Of a stretch of DNA of 64,000 nucleotides, positions 10,836-21,287 are shown piece after piece (within the stretch, counting starts at the first letter, position 1; each line of letters begins with the position of its first letter). The notes beneath the pieces were generated by a model that saw only the letters and a list, made by a program, of their open reading frames with translations, did not search any database and was not told the DNA's origin. The stretch comes from Ctena decussata (Eukaryota > Mollusca > Bivalvia > Lucinida > Lucinidae): assembly GCA_963989385.1 (NCBI GenBank), contig OZ022498.1, positions 2,053,501-2,117,500 of the forward strand, given 5' to 3'. A program made the position numbers and the translations under genes.

Positions 10836-11849
10836 AACTCTCAAAGACGCTGAAAAAATATTCTTTTCATTCAAACTCTCCCAACCTTCCTGCCAGCGCG
10901 TTCATGCTCCCGCCAATATTCTTAACTGTTTCTAAGGTAAATGTAAGTTTTTATGACGATTTTAGAAAGAAAAAGAGACGTTACACCGTCTAACGTCTCA
11001 AAACGTCACAAAATTACGTCAGTAATGCCAGTGACTTCAGCAATTAGACTCGCGCGCTCCGAAACAGTGAATTGTTGCAGAATAAAACAGGGAAACTTTC
11101 CATTGCTTCTATAGGCGCACAGTATTAGAATATGTATTACAAGTTACTCATATGTAAGCTTAATAAAGTATAGCTGAGTTCAGTTGAGTCGAGAAGGCCA
11201 TCTTCATTCTATCTGAAGCTATGAAAATGTGCTGTGAAACATATAAGTGTCGAATTTACGAAAATAAAAACAACATATTTACGTTTCCCTCTAGCGGCTG
11301 TGGCATTCACTGCATACTTTTTCCCTTTAGCGGCTGTGGCATTCGCTGCATACTTTTTGCAGATTTATTTTCTTTTTTCTTTCTTTTTTTTTTTTTTTTG
11401 TGTAAAAAATCTTATTTTGCTATATAATGTTATCAAGTCTATATCTTTACAGTGTAATCTCAGGATGTTAAAGGTGGTGATAATTGAATACAAACATCTG
11501 CATAAAATGCTGAAAATACAACAGATCTTTCTCATACTTAGCAGATGCCTCCTTTATGTTGTTTCTCACAAAAAGGATAATTTTCTGCGCAAAAATTAAT
11601 AAATGAACATCGTTATTGCCTGAAATATATTTAGGGCTGAACTTACTTCAATACATTATAAAGAGCGTACCAGTCATTATTTTTCCAAATCTTTTACGCC
11701 TTATCAAACTGAGAAGATAAAAAAGAAGTAGTCTGTGTCCAAATTTTTGTCAAAATTATGAAGAATACACAGATTACTCAGCTTTTTCAAGGTTGAACAA
11801 TTTCATTTACACGCCTGTCTTGGTCACAGTACCTGCCTATCCTATATTT
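10836..11849. other. Unassigned AT-rich stretch
   Basis: Contains a small tandem duplication (CCTTTAGCGGCTGTGGCATTC twice, 11286-11350) and a poly-T run near 11380. No gene recognised. Confidence 0.4.
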
Positions 11850-12086
11850 GAGCCGCGACACGACAAAACCAACAATGTGGTTGTGCGCCCAGCGCAGACT
11901 CAGATCAGCCTTGGCATCCGCCCAGTCTGACCAGAGTCTTCACTGTCCGCACGAAGGTAGCTTAGTCCCTTAGCTACCCTTTAAGCGCTTAGCAAAGGGT
12001 CTGGTTAAACTAGGCGAATGCCCAGGCTGATTTGAGTCTGCGCTGGGCGCACGACCACATTGTTGGTTTTCTCGTGTCGCGGTTCA
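11850..12086. mobile_element. MITE family A, copy 2
   Basis: Full-length copy with ends GAGCCGCGACACGACAAAAC and GTGTCGCGGTTC. The interior CTTAGCTACCCTTTAAGCGC palindrome is preserved. ATTT borders both ends, which could be a short target duplication. Confidence 0.85.
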
Positions 12087-12346
12087 TTTAATGAATGCAT
12101 CCAGCACACATGCACCTTATACACGGCCGAAAATTTGAGAATAAGCTACTGTTTTCATCTGGTCTACCTTACATTTTGAGAAAGAGGTGGTAAAAATAAT
12201 TGCTGGCACACTCTTCGTAGTATATTAAAGTATCTTTAGTTCTAAATATATGTTTAGTAACGATGTTAATTTTTAAGATTTTTGGCGCAGAAAATTACCC
12301 GTTAATCTTTCCTTAGGCAGGACATCTGGAACCACCTAAATTACTG

Positions 12347-12391
12347 GGTCACCCATCCAGATGCTAACCGAGCAGACAGTTGCTTTACTTG
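12347..12391 (-). promoter_or_regulatory. 5S rRNA-like internal promoter in the 3' repeat
   Basis: On the minus strand AAGTAAAGCAACT (12379-12391) and GGTTAGCATCTGGATGGGTG plus ACC (12347-12369) keep the A-box/C-box order and the 11 nt spacing seen in the sister repeat, with independent substitutions. Confidence 0.65.
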
Positions 12392-12583
12392 CAACAAAGG
12401 TTCGCCACTCTAAACACGTCGCCATAAAAGCATGCCTTTTCGGCAAGACGGTAGAAGTGGTTTTATACCCATCCACAATACTATCCCTCCTTTTCCTTAA
12501 ATACCAATGGCTATCTCAATCGACAGAAAGTAGTGCTCTTTGTGCTACCATTGCAGGCAATCTGGAACCGTCCAAACCGTTAG

Positions 12584-12627
12584 GGTCACCCGTCCAGGTA
12601 CTAACCGAGCAGACGGTTGCTTGACTT
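12584..12627 (-). promoter_or_regulatory. 5S rRNA-like internal promoter in the 5' repeat
   Basis: On the minus strand AAGTCAAGCAACC (12615-12627) aligns with the 5S A box AAGCTAAGCAGGG, and GGTTAGTACCTGGACGGGTG with following ACC (12584-12606) aligns with the 5S C box at 20 of 23 positions. The distance from AAGCA to GGTTAGTAC is 11 nt, as I recall it in 5S rRNA. This is a partial 5S similarity only; the 5' third of 5S is absent. Confidence 0.7.
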
Positions 12628-12696
12628 GCAACAAAGGTTCACCACTCTAAACACGTCGCCATAAAAAGCATGCTCAATGTTGTTGTTTTAATTCTT

Positions 12697-12811
12697 GTAA
12701 CGAGCAATGCTGTTGTTTCTATTCTCAAAACGATGTTTCCCAGGTGCCTGAGCGGAACGCATCCATGGTTGCACACACCTGGCACCGTGCGTCCGTCCTC
12801 GTAACGAGCAA
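12697..12811 (-). mobile_element. Short hairpin retroposon, copy 3, inside the 5S-TRIM
   Basis: GTAACGAGCAA lies at 12697-12707 and 12801-12811, bounding element 12708-12800. On the minus strand it starts GAGGACGGACGCACGG and ends AATAGAAACAACAGCA. The main stem is CCAGGTG/CACCTGG, differing from copy 1 by a paired substitution on both sides. The insertion interrupts the long repeat of the 5S-TRIM, so it is younger than that element. Confidence 0.75.
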
Positions 12812-12850
12812 GGTGCTAGTAGTGGTACTTATACCCATTCTCTACACTTA

Positions 12851-13199
12851 TAAATACACTTTTTAAATCAGTACATTGCTCTTTTTTGTATTCTAAACTG
12901 CAGAGAACAACTAACATTTCGGGAGATACGTTATTTTCATGATTTTTTGAGAATTTTGGTACTTTCCACAAATCACCACCTTGATGCTGTAAAGTTATTG
13001 AGTCCTAAGCAAACGTAAAATTACAAATATTTTTACAGTAGTTTTGCCACAATCATAACAATAGTGCACACAAGCTTGATTTGATATCATGCTCATCACA
13101 GTTTTATTTACAGATATTTACGGGTCTGCCTTATACCGTTATTCATTTAGAATTTGTGCAAATAAGTATATTCAAACACTTTATGACAATCGATACTTT
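12851..13199. other. Unassigned stretch
   Basis: Nothing recognised. Confidence 0.4.
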
Positions 13200-13930
13200 T
13201 TTCACATTTGTTGACACTAAAAACCCCAAGGTAACATACATAACAGGGGCAACACTGTAGTAAATTATACCCACATGCAGAGAATATATATAAGATTAAC
13301 AATTGTAAAATGTTTGGAGTGTGTTCATGTTACAGAGAAATACGGGTAATAACAGGTAACATTACGGTAGGCTTTAACTGTTAAATAGTATACCATTATG
13401 TGTGTAACAGCTAGGGTAACTTAGGCAACAACAGCTAGGAACAATGTGCCTCTTTTAGAAAGATACAGCCCTTTTAATTAAATTGCATATTTTCAATGAC
13501 CTTGGTTGGGTAATAAGGTACATAGGTTACGATGGGTAACAATAAGAAGATTACTAATATTGTAAATTCTGATAATACTATTTGGGAAACAGTGTAACTT
13601 GGGTAACAGCAGGTAATAATTCGGTTGGGGTCAGTAGTATCTAAGGTAACAGGATAACACATGTAACCTGACCCTAATAATTATTCTAGTACTGTAGTGT
13701 TAACCGTGTTACCTGTGTTACCTTGGGTAACGAAAATTAGACATACATAATGTAAATGCAGGGCACCATATGACAGAGGTTAATAATGTAGAATAAGAGA
13801 AACATGTTTGCGTAACAGGGTAACGCAGGTAACCCATCCATAACCCTAATTTCTAAACCTAGCCACAAGCCCTCAGTAGTGTTACCCATGTTGACCAGTG
13901 TTACCTTGGGTAACGGAAAATAGACTGTTT
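13200..13930. repeat. Degenerate GGTAACA-rich tandem region
   Basis: GGTAACA/GGTAACC and their close variants recur dozens of times at irregular spacing, often as GGGTAAC or TGTTACC. It looks like an old, eroded minisatellite. The overlapping ORFs are artefacts of this composition. Confidence 0.6.
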
Positions 13931-14420
13931 GGAAAAAAGTAGTTCTTTCAGGACATATGAAAAAGTACTGGGTTGATAGAGGCACTGTGGATAGAGGGGC
14001 ATGTTTGGGATAGTGTCGACACGACCGTCGTGCAGAGAGGCAAGACCGTCGTACCAATAGCAACGTCTAATATTAGACCGGAAACCAGCTAAATATAATT
14101 TACTTCCGTACACATCACAGCAAACAGAACAACTTTTTCATTTTCATTCTTTTATTGTTTATTGCGATTCCCCGCAGTGTCAACTCAGACAAACCCTGCA
14201 GATGAATTAACATCCAGAAGGTATATCACCTGAGGAGTAAATAAACAAGGTAGATTTATTCTTTAGTCAAATTTTCATTCATCTCACTAAACTGTCACAT
14301 GAAGAAGCTGATGTTTAGTCAAGCCCGGAGAGCAACAGGGCTTGTCTGCCATTTAATATGGATTTGATTAAATTGATGTTGCATTTCAATATTTTTTATA
14401 TATATATTGAATGTACAAAT
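13931..14420. other. Unassigned stretch
   Basis: Nothing recognised. It is AT-rich toward 14420. Confidence 0.4.
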
Positions 14421-14451
14421 GAGCCGTGACAGGAGAAAACCAACGAAGTGG

Positions 14452-14900
14452 TGACTGCTCTGAACAAGAAGGAAGAGGACGGTGCGCATTTACGCGAAAT
14501 TTTGACAGCTATGAAGTGTGAAGAAATAACCCCCAAAGCATTTGTCAGGCTAGGTAAGCCTATTGAAGGCAAGCCCAGGTTAATGAAAGTTATTCTTGAA
14601 TCTGTAGGGAATAAGCATCAGTTGCTCGGTGGTACTAGGCTACTAAGAACCAAGGATGGGGACGGTAATGTCCCACATGGCTATAGCAATATTTTTGTTA
14701 CACCTGATTTAACAAAAGAGGAGAGGGATCGCAGTAGACTCCTGCGTATGGAGCTTGAAAAGAAGAGAAGGGATGAAGAAAATCCTCATTTGGTAATTTA
14801 TCGTGGTAAGATTGTCGATAGGAGAGAAATATCCCAGGGAACTGGTAAAAGTAATGGCTCGGGAAACGGGGGTGGTTCCCAGCCGGTGGTGACTGTGTAG
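14452..14900 (+). pseudogene. LINE ORF1, C-terminal fragment
   Basis: The frame is open from the MITE junction to a stop at 14898-14900, about 149 codons. The peptide has a basic KPRLMKVIL stretch, then PDLTKEERDRSRLLRMELEKK, then a Gly/Ser-rich end. As I know it, that pattern (a PDLT-K-ER motif followed by charged helix) is common in the ORF1 C-terminus of CR1/jockey-group elements. The start is missing, because the ORF enters from MITE sequence. The product would be an RNA-binding ORF1p, but this copy cannot make a complete one. Confidence 0.65.
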
Positions 14901-14971
14901 ATGAAGATGGAACGTTTGTACATAGTGTAAATAGTGTCTCTGTTCAGCCACTTAGCAGTAATGTTAAAGAT

Positions 14972-17900
14972 GTGAATAATAGTCCAAGTCCAATTACTAC
15001 CTCTGTTTCTGCTAGTCATGAACTGAAAAATAGTGCTAGTCATGAACACATTACTACCTCAGTTATTTCTAGTCATAAAAATGCTATTTCATGTGTTACT
15101 TCAAATTCTGAACGAGAAAACATTTTTACCCCGCCAAGTACCTCAGCAGTTATTTCTAGCCAAGACCATAATAATGCTAGTCTAAGTGTATCAACTAGGC
15201 ATGGACCTATTACTACCTCATTTACATCTAGCCCTGAATATAATTCCAGTGCAACTTCTAGTCATGGACCTACTACTACTAATCCAGTTATTTCTAGCCT
15301 TACGCAAAATAACAGTAGTTCAGATGTTACTATAAATTTTCAACCTTCAAATCAAACTGGCAGGCAGTCGGAAACCAGCCAGGATAGTGCAAGAAATCCC
15401 ACTAACAATGAACATAACTCGGACCAAAATACATCCAAGAGTACACAAGGAGCTACAATTTTCACAGAGGTCACTTTTGAAAAGGTTAAATGCTTTTATA
15501 CGAATGCGGATCAGCTAAGAAATAAAATTGATGAACTGAAATTACAAATAGTCCTAGAAAATCCTGACTTTATTTTTATTACGGAAGTCCTACCTAAAGT
15601 AAACACAGACCTGAACTGTTCATCCGTTCTCTATCAGTTGGATGGTTATACTTCATTTCCAAGTTCAGATGGTAATAGAGGAGTGATCATTTATGCTAAG
15701 TCAGGCTTATGTGTTTCACAAAACAGTCATTTAAATTCATTGTACAGTGACGCATCATGGTGTGATTGGACTATAGATAGTAAAACTGTAGTATTAGGGG
15801 CTATATATAGAAGCCCATCTTCAAATGATTCTTGTGACATTATAAACAGACTTATAAATGAAGCTGCAAGCCTAGGACATAATTTGCTCATAACAGGTGA
15901 CTTTAATATGAAAGACATCAACTGGGAAAATTACACTACCATCCACAATGAAACCCATCATGAATATGAATTTATAGAATGCCTTAGAGATAATTTCTTG
16001 TTTCAGCATATTACTGACTTTACACGAGTCCGTGAAAACCAGACCCCGAACATTTTAGATTTAGTTATTACCAAAGATGAACATGATATTGAAAACATTA
16101 CTATTTTACCTTCATTAGGTGTCAGTGATCATGTACTGATCAAATTTGACTTCTTAACTTCCTTTAAAGAGAGTTGTACAGGGAAACCAAAGATAAAATA
16201 CAGTCAATGTGACTTTGAATCATTTTCTCAAGATTGGGAAAAGATAAATTGGAAGAATAAGTTCAGGGATATGAATATTGACCAGATGTGGAGCTGTTTC
16301 TCAGAAAAATATCAGGAGAGTATTGAAAAATTTGTACCAAAATATGTTCCCAAAAAAGGATGTAAACCTAAGCCGCAATGGATGACTGCGGATTCACTAA
16401 AGAGTGTAAAAGAAAAAAGACAAGCATGGGCTCAATATCGTGCCACAAAAAGACCATTTGACTTTGAAAGATATAAAAGAATAAGAAACCAGACAACAGA
16501 AGCTGTACGTACAGCAAAACGGAATTTTGAGAGAAAAATAGCCAGCAAAGCTAAGACAGAAAGCAAACAATTTTGGAATTACATCAGAAGTCAAGTTAAA
16601 ACGCAAAGCTCAGTGACTAATCTCAAGAAAGAGGATACAACACATACAACTTCTAACCAGGAAAAAGCAGAAGTATTAAATAGTTACTTTGCCAGTGTTT
16701 TCACTCGCGAAAATTGGGATGAAATGCCAGATATGCCTGATAGGGATTTTGATACACCGTTGTATAGTATTGCTATTGACACTTGTATGGTGGAAAAAGT
16801 ATTGAAAGAACTGAATGCTGGAAAGTCTATGGGACCTGATGAAATTCATCCACTGTTACTAAAGACAATGCCGAAAGTATTCTCTGTACCATTAACATTG
16901 ATTTTTCAAAAATCTATCAATGCTGGTCAAATCCCGAAAGTGTGGAAAGACGCACGTGTTACCCCATTGTTTAAAAAGGGCCAAAAAACAGATCCAGGAA
17001 ATTATCGCCCAGTCAGCCTTACTTCGGTTGTTTGCAAATGCATGGAAAAAATTATCAGGGCATCAATACTTACTCACTTGGTTAGAAACGATCATATATC
17101 AAATGCTCAGTTTGGATTCAGAACAGGACGTTCATGTATATTGCAATTAATTGATGTGATGGAAGACTGGTCAAACTACTATGAAAATGGTGAAAGTTGG
17201 GATACAGTGTATTTAGACTTTGCAAAAGCTTTTGACAGTGTACCCCACAAACGCCTATTACACAAAGTTTCAGCATATGGGATCAGAGGACCGGTATTAT
17301 CATGGATAAAAGATTTCCTTACTGGGAGAAGACAGTATGTGTCAATAAAAGGAGAGACTTCTTCATGGAAAGACGTTTTAAGTGGTGTTCCACAGGGCAG
17401 TGTCCTTGGGCCTGTGTTATTTGTTATATACATAAATGATCTTCCAGAAGTTGTGACCAGTGTTGTGAAAATCTTTGCAGATGATACCAAGCTGTATAAT
17501 ACAGACAGCAATAATGACATCATTCAACAAGACTTAGATGCTTTGTGTGGTTGGGCAGATTTGTGGCAACTTAGATTCAATGTGGAGAAATGTAAAACAA
17601 TTCATTATGGACGTGACAACCAAGACTATCAGTATACTATGAATTTTGAAGACATCGAGTCAGTTAGTGAAGAGAAGGATCTAGGAGTGATCTTCCAACA
17701 AGACCTGAAATTCAGTAACCACATTAATACAAAAATAAATAAAGCTAACAGTGTACTGTCATTGATATTCAGATTCTTTGAATATATTGAAAAAGACTCC
17801 TTTGTGCTGTTATATAAGGCATTAGTTAGGCCTCACATTGAATATGGAAATACAATATGGTATCCCTTCTTGAGGAAAGACATTATTAGCATTGAAAAGG

Positions 17901-18277
17901 TTCAGAAAAGAGCAACAAAACTTATACCAGAATTGAAGGACTTCACTTACACTGAGAGACTGAGAAGGCTGAAATTGCCTAGTTTGGCTCACCGCAGGAA
18001 GCGTGGGGATATGATTCAGACCTTCAAAATAATTCGCGGCTTTGAGGATATACCATCAGAAAGGCTTTTCAGAATATCTACTTCTACAACTCGTGGACAT
18101 CATTTCAAGTTGGAAAAATCCCACTGTAAAACAACTTTGAGATTACACCAATTTTCCCAAAGGATAATAAATAATTGGAATGCTCTTCCTACAAGTGTAG
18201 TTAATGCAAAAGATGTGAACGATTTCAAATCAAAACTAGATCATTACTGGAACCATGAAGTTATGTATATGTTCTAA
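14972..18277 (+). CDS. LINE ORF2: endonuclease-reverse transcriptase
   Basis: The open frame begins after a stop at 14924-14926. The listed start is a GTG, and the first in-frame ATG is only at the GDFNM motif (about residue 312). Residues 1-165 are Ser/Thr-rich with loose SHGPITTS-like repeats. An APE-type endonuclease follows: E in FITEV (about 205), GDFN (about 309) and SDH (about 385). The reverse transcriptase has PVSLTSVVCKCMEKII, QFGFRTGRS, LDFAKAFDSVPH, GVPQGSVLGP and FADD (about 835). After the RT a thumb-like region runs to the end; there is no RNase H. It would nick target DNA and prime reverse transcription of its own RNA. No frameshift or internal stop is seen. The CR1/L2 group is the best fit; the exact clade is not resolved. 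Confidence 0.85.
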   Translation: MNNSPSPITTSVSASHELKNSASHEHITTSVISSHKNAISCVTSNSERENIFTPPSTSAVISSQDHNNASLSVSTRHGPITTSFTSSPEYNSSATSSHGPTTTNPVISSLTQNNSSSDVTINFQPSNQTGRQSETSQDSARNPTNNEHNSDQNTSKSTQGATIFTEVTFEKVKCFYTNADQLRNKIDELKLQIVLENPDFIFITEVLPKVNTDLNCSSVLYQLDGYTSFPSSDGNRGVIIYAKSGLCVSQNSHLNSLYSDASWCDWTIDSKTVVLGAIYRSPSSNDSCDIINRLINEAASLGHNLLITGDFNMKDINWENYTTIHNETHHEYEFIECLRDNFLFQHITDFTRVRENQTPNILDLVITKDEHDIENITILPSLGVSDHVLIKFDFLTSFKESCTGKPKIKYSQCDFESFSQDWEKINWKNKFRDMNIDQMWSCFSEKYQESIEKFVPKYVPKKGCKPKPQWMTADSLKSVKEKRQAWAQYRATKRPFDFERYKRIRNQTTEAVRTAKRNFERKIASKAKTESKQFWNYIRSQVKTQSSVTNLKKEDTTHTTSNQEKAEVLNSYFASVFTRENWDEMPDMPDRDFDTPLYSIAIDTCMVEKVLKELNAGKSMGPDEIHPLLLKTMPKVFSVPLTLIFQKSINAGQIPKVWKDARVTPLFKKGQKTDPGNYRPVSLTSVVCKCMEKIIRASILTHLVRNDHISNAQFGFRTGRSCILQLIDVMEDWSNYYENGESWDTVYLDFAKAFDSVPHKRLLHKVSAYGIRGPVLSWIKDFLTGRRQYVSIKGETSSWKDVLSGVPQGSVLGPVLFVIYINDLPEVVTSVVKIFADDTKLYNTDSNNDIIQQDLDALCGWADLWQLRFNVEKCKTIHYGRDNQDYQYTMNFEDIESVSEEKDLGVIFQQDLKFSNHINTKINKANSVLSLIFRFFEYIEKDSFVLLYKALVRPHIEYGNTIWYPFLRKDIISIEKVQKRATKLIPELKDFTYTERLRRLKLPSLAHRRKRGDMIQTFKIIRGFEDIPSERLFRISTSTTRGHHFKLEKSHCKTTLRLHQFSQRIINNWNALPTSVVNAKDVNDFKSKLDHYWNHEVMYMF

Positions 18278-18789
18278 TCAGTAATATGTCTGCTAGACAT
18301 ATTTATACAAGTACTTGTATAACGCAAACCTGTACTAGATTATGCTCAGTTATCAGTTAAGAAAGTGACAGGACACAGTGACCAAAGGATTTCAAACTAT
18401 GTCGGGCTTAAAAAGGAGTTATCTCCTTCCTTCAGAGCCCAACAACTATCGTCAAGGTATCGTCAAGGTATGCGCCCAGCGCAGACTCGGATCAGCCTGG
18501 GCATGCGCCCAGTCAGATCAGAGTCTTTGCTAAGCGCTCAGAGGGTAGCTAAGGGTCTAAGCTACCTTCATGCGGACAGCAAAGTTTGCGCTGGGCGCAC
18601 AACCACATTGTTGATTTTCTTGTGTCGCGGTTCAAATACAAAAAAAATACAATCCTCAATCCACAGCCTCTTCGGCTCTAATGGTCAGGTTGATAAGGCT
18701 GGTCTCCATGGTATGGCTAAAGTCAACAGTAACTATTCCCTGACGAATAAGCTCTTATTATCTCACGGACATTTATCTCCCAGACTGTG

Positions 18790-19025
18790 ACCTCTCGATC
18801 CTGTTCCTGGTATACATTAATGACCTGCCTTCAAGTGTTTCCCATTTCAGTATGAGTCTTTGCAGGTAATTGTCTACTGTCTGACTACAGAGTTATACAA
18901 GGCCAGACAGATGCAGAGTCACTACAGACAGATCTCAGTCAACTACAGGAATGGGCAAGAGATAGGCAGATAGTATTTAACCCAGATGAGTGCAAACATA
19001 TCCACTTGTACTTCGGCTGCTCAAC
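18790..19025 (+). pseudogene. Decayed LINE reverse-transcriptase fragment
   Basis: Frame-by-frame translation gives ILFLVYINDLPSSVS, then (after a break) VFAGNCLL and the stretch QGQTDAESLQTDLSQLQEW followed by ARDRQIVFNPDECK. This is the RT palm and thumb of a CR1-like element (YINDLP, a ruined FADD, NPxKC-like). At least one frameshift and a stop lie between the pieces. Confidence 0.75.
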
Positions 19026-19059
19026 AACCTTAGCTGGAAGTGTCTGGAACAACAAACTT

Positions 19060-20110
19060 AAGCTTGCCAAAGTCATGATTATGTAATGAAACACAAACCC
19101 ATGCTCCTTTAGCAAATATATTCACTTGCTGCGTTTAGCTCAGTTTCTAATAATCAAAAGGGATAGAGTCCTCGAACTTGCCTCATTGGTAAATTATGGG
19201 ATGATCTGCTGAATGCAGTGATGCATATTGGGCCATGACCTTAAGATCAAGGAACATGGAAAAAAATATTTATATGATGCGTTTAGCTCAGTTACTAAGT
19301 AACCAAAAAGGGAGAGTCTTCAAAGTTGCTGCACAGGAACATCTGGGGAAAATCTACTGAAGGCAGTGATGCATATCAGGCCATAACCTATATGTCATGG
19401 TCAAGTGATTTAGCCCTTTATCTTGAAGACTAACATGAACATGATAGCTTGGGGTAATGAAATAAGTCAGTATGACCTGAGGTTTGACCTCTAACTAAAA
19501 GTAGGTCTTGTATTTCATGGTCCAGTGACTTGCTTTAAATTGTGAAGACTATTTGATGTTTGAACATGATTCTTGGGATAATGACTCAGTATGATCCAAT
19601 TAGCTAGACCTGATGTTTGATGTCAGCAGAAAAAGTAGGTCAGAGTGACTGATATTTCATGGTCCAGTGATTTTACCTTATATTTCTAACACTATTTCAA
19701 CTTATACTTGGGTTAGTGGTTTTTGGTGACATTGTGAATGACCTCATACTAATTCAAGGTCAGTGAGACCTATATTTCATGGTTCAGTAAATTTGCCTTT
19801 CATTTCTAACACTATGTCATGAATTTGAATTATACTTGGGTGAATGGTTTAGGCGTACACTGTGAGTAACCTCATTATACTAACTTAGTAATTGTCGGTC
19901 AGTGTGACCTATACTTCATAGTCCAGTGATTTTAGCCAATATCTCAAACACTCTTTCATCAATTGACTTGAATCATGTTTGGTGTACAGCTGACTCGTAT
20001 CATATTCGGTGTAATGATACATTTAGATACAGTGCTTGACCTCATATCACTTCTAGGTCACAGTTGGTGATATTGTCATATGTCTGGCAATATTTAAGGG
20101 GTATAACTCT
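19060..20110. repeat. Degenerate tandem array (TATTTCATGGTCCAGTGATTT phrase)
   Basis: The phrase TTCATGGTCCAGTGATTT recurs with changes near 19396, 19513, 19655, 19774 and 19912, spaced about 117-142 bp, with repeated CATGAT..TTGGG(A/G)TAATG between. It resembles the bivalve-type arrays at the right of the window but is much more eroded, and I could not find its ends. Confidence 0.5.
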
Positions 20111-20544
20111 TAGGATAACTGCATATATATGACAAAATTTATGTCTGCAAAAATTAAAAAAAAATGCCTTGTCCAAGACATTTCATATTGAGAATTCAAA
20201 GACTAGAGGGCAAACAGTGTAGATCTAGATGAGACGGCTCATTATGAGCCGCCTCATCAGGATATACGCTGTTCGCATATTTTGCTAATTTCGTCAGTGG
20301 GGCTTAAAGAGTTAAACTTGTCCATCTTAAAGTCAAGATCCCTTAAGACGCACTTTATTGTCTTCTGACTATTCTTGTTATTATAGGCTAACATGATTTT
20401 CTTGATTTATTTTCAGATATTGGATAGATACCAAGCTACATATATTGTTATGTGAAACTGCAATCTGTAATGACCCCATCAGGTGTTCATATCAACAAGC
20501 CTTTGGTTGGACTAATTGTAGGTATGTACCATATTTCTCTGGAC

Positions 20545-20735
20545 ATAAGGCAGGGTTCGAGGTTATAAAACTTGAGAATAATCTCAAACTCAAAATAAAG
20601 CACACTGATTGGCTGCTTCCGAGCACATGCTCGGAAGCAGCCAATCAGTGTATGTGCTCGGAAGCAGCCAATCAGTGTGCTTTATATTGAGTTTGAGAAT
20701 GTACTCAAGTTTTATAGCCTCTAGGCCAGGTTTTG
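20545..20735. repeat. Palindromic MITE-like element
   Basis: GGTTATAAAACTTGAG and CTCAAGTTTTATAGCC-type arms enclose GATTGGCTGCTTCCGAGCAC, which occurs once forward and twice inverted. A smaller palindrome (GATGAGACGGCTC and complement) lies at 20229-20262. Confidence 0.6.
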
Positions 20736-21287
20736 CTCTTTCAAAACAATTCCAAAAGTCTAGATCCATCTTAGATCCATTTTATAAGACTGCTTTAGAT
20801 TTTGTGGATTGTTGTTGAAGAGAAAACCCATTCTACAGCTGAATTATACAAGATGGATTTGTATATTTTGGAAGGGGAAACTGCTGTCGTATAACTGAAT
20901 ACATACAGTAAACAAATGTACCTTTATTATTAAGGTAAGATGAATCAGTACACTAAAAGTGGAAGCAACTCTGCCATTTTCCGCCTTTTTCATTGGGGAT
21001 TAAATCTTAAGGGAAAGAATTTACTCCTTTGGGAGCAAAGAAAGAATCCACTTGCAGGTTTCTTTTTGTAAGGGGCTTACCCAGCAGGCACATGAATCGT
21101 CAAACTATAGGGAAAGCATTGGACTGTAGCCATTTGCCTGAAAGGTTGTTATATGGAGTGTTTGAATGCACTTTTATTTTGTCAATATTTTCTGTAAATT
21201 ATCAAAAAGCATTTATGTCACGGACTCTTAAAAAATCTCAACACCCGAGGATCGAACCCGGGACCCTGCGATCTAAAGTCTCGCACT

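Larger units (their letters stand above)
12316..12846 (-). mobile_element. TRIM-type LTR element carrying a 5S rRNA-like promoter
   Basis: Two direct repeats (12552-12846 and 12316-12477) flank only 74 bp. Read on the minus strand, the 5' repeat starts TGTAGAGAATGGGTATAA and ends CCTGCA. The internal part starts TGGTAGCACAAAG, a plausible primer-binding site, and ends in the purine tract AAGGAAAAGGAGGGA. The second repeat then starts TGTGGATGGGTATAA. CTTA flanks both sides (12312-12315, 12847-12850). Each repeat holds a 5S-like block. The 5' repeat is interrupted by the hairpin retroposon at 12697-12811. It encodes no protein. Plant Cassandra elements have this organisation (established knowledge). 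Membership in an equivalent animal family is inference. Confidence 0.7.
14452..18470 (+). mobile_element. CR1/L2-like non-LTR retrotransposon, 5'-truncated
   Basis: It comprises the C-terminal part of ORF1, a complete open ORF2 and a short 3' UTR. The 3' end is a tandem ATCGTCAAGGT repeat (18447-18470), the simple-repeat type of terminus typical of CR1-like LINEs rather than poly(A). Both junctions abut MITE A sequence. 5' truncation is usual for LINE insertions. The open ORF2 suggests a fairly recent insertion. Confidence 0.8.
14421..18634. mobile_element. MITE family A copy split by a LINE
   Basis: 14421-14451 is the left end of MITE A (GAGCCGTGACAGGAG up to AACGAAGTGG). 18471-18634 is its continuation (TGCGCCCAGCGCAGACTC to the right end GTGTCGCGGTTCA). 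Joining the two restores the order seen in intact copies apart from about 3 missing bases, so the LINE at 14452-18470 inserted into a pre-existing MITE. Confidence 0.8.

Noticed and set aside
12316..12640. Plain 5S-derived SINE (SINE3)
   Set aside because: Two paired repeats, a purine tract, a primer-site-like sequence and 4 bp flanks fit an LTR-type element better, though this remains the main alternative.
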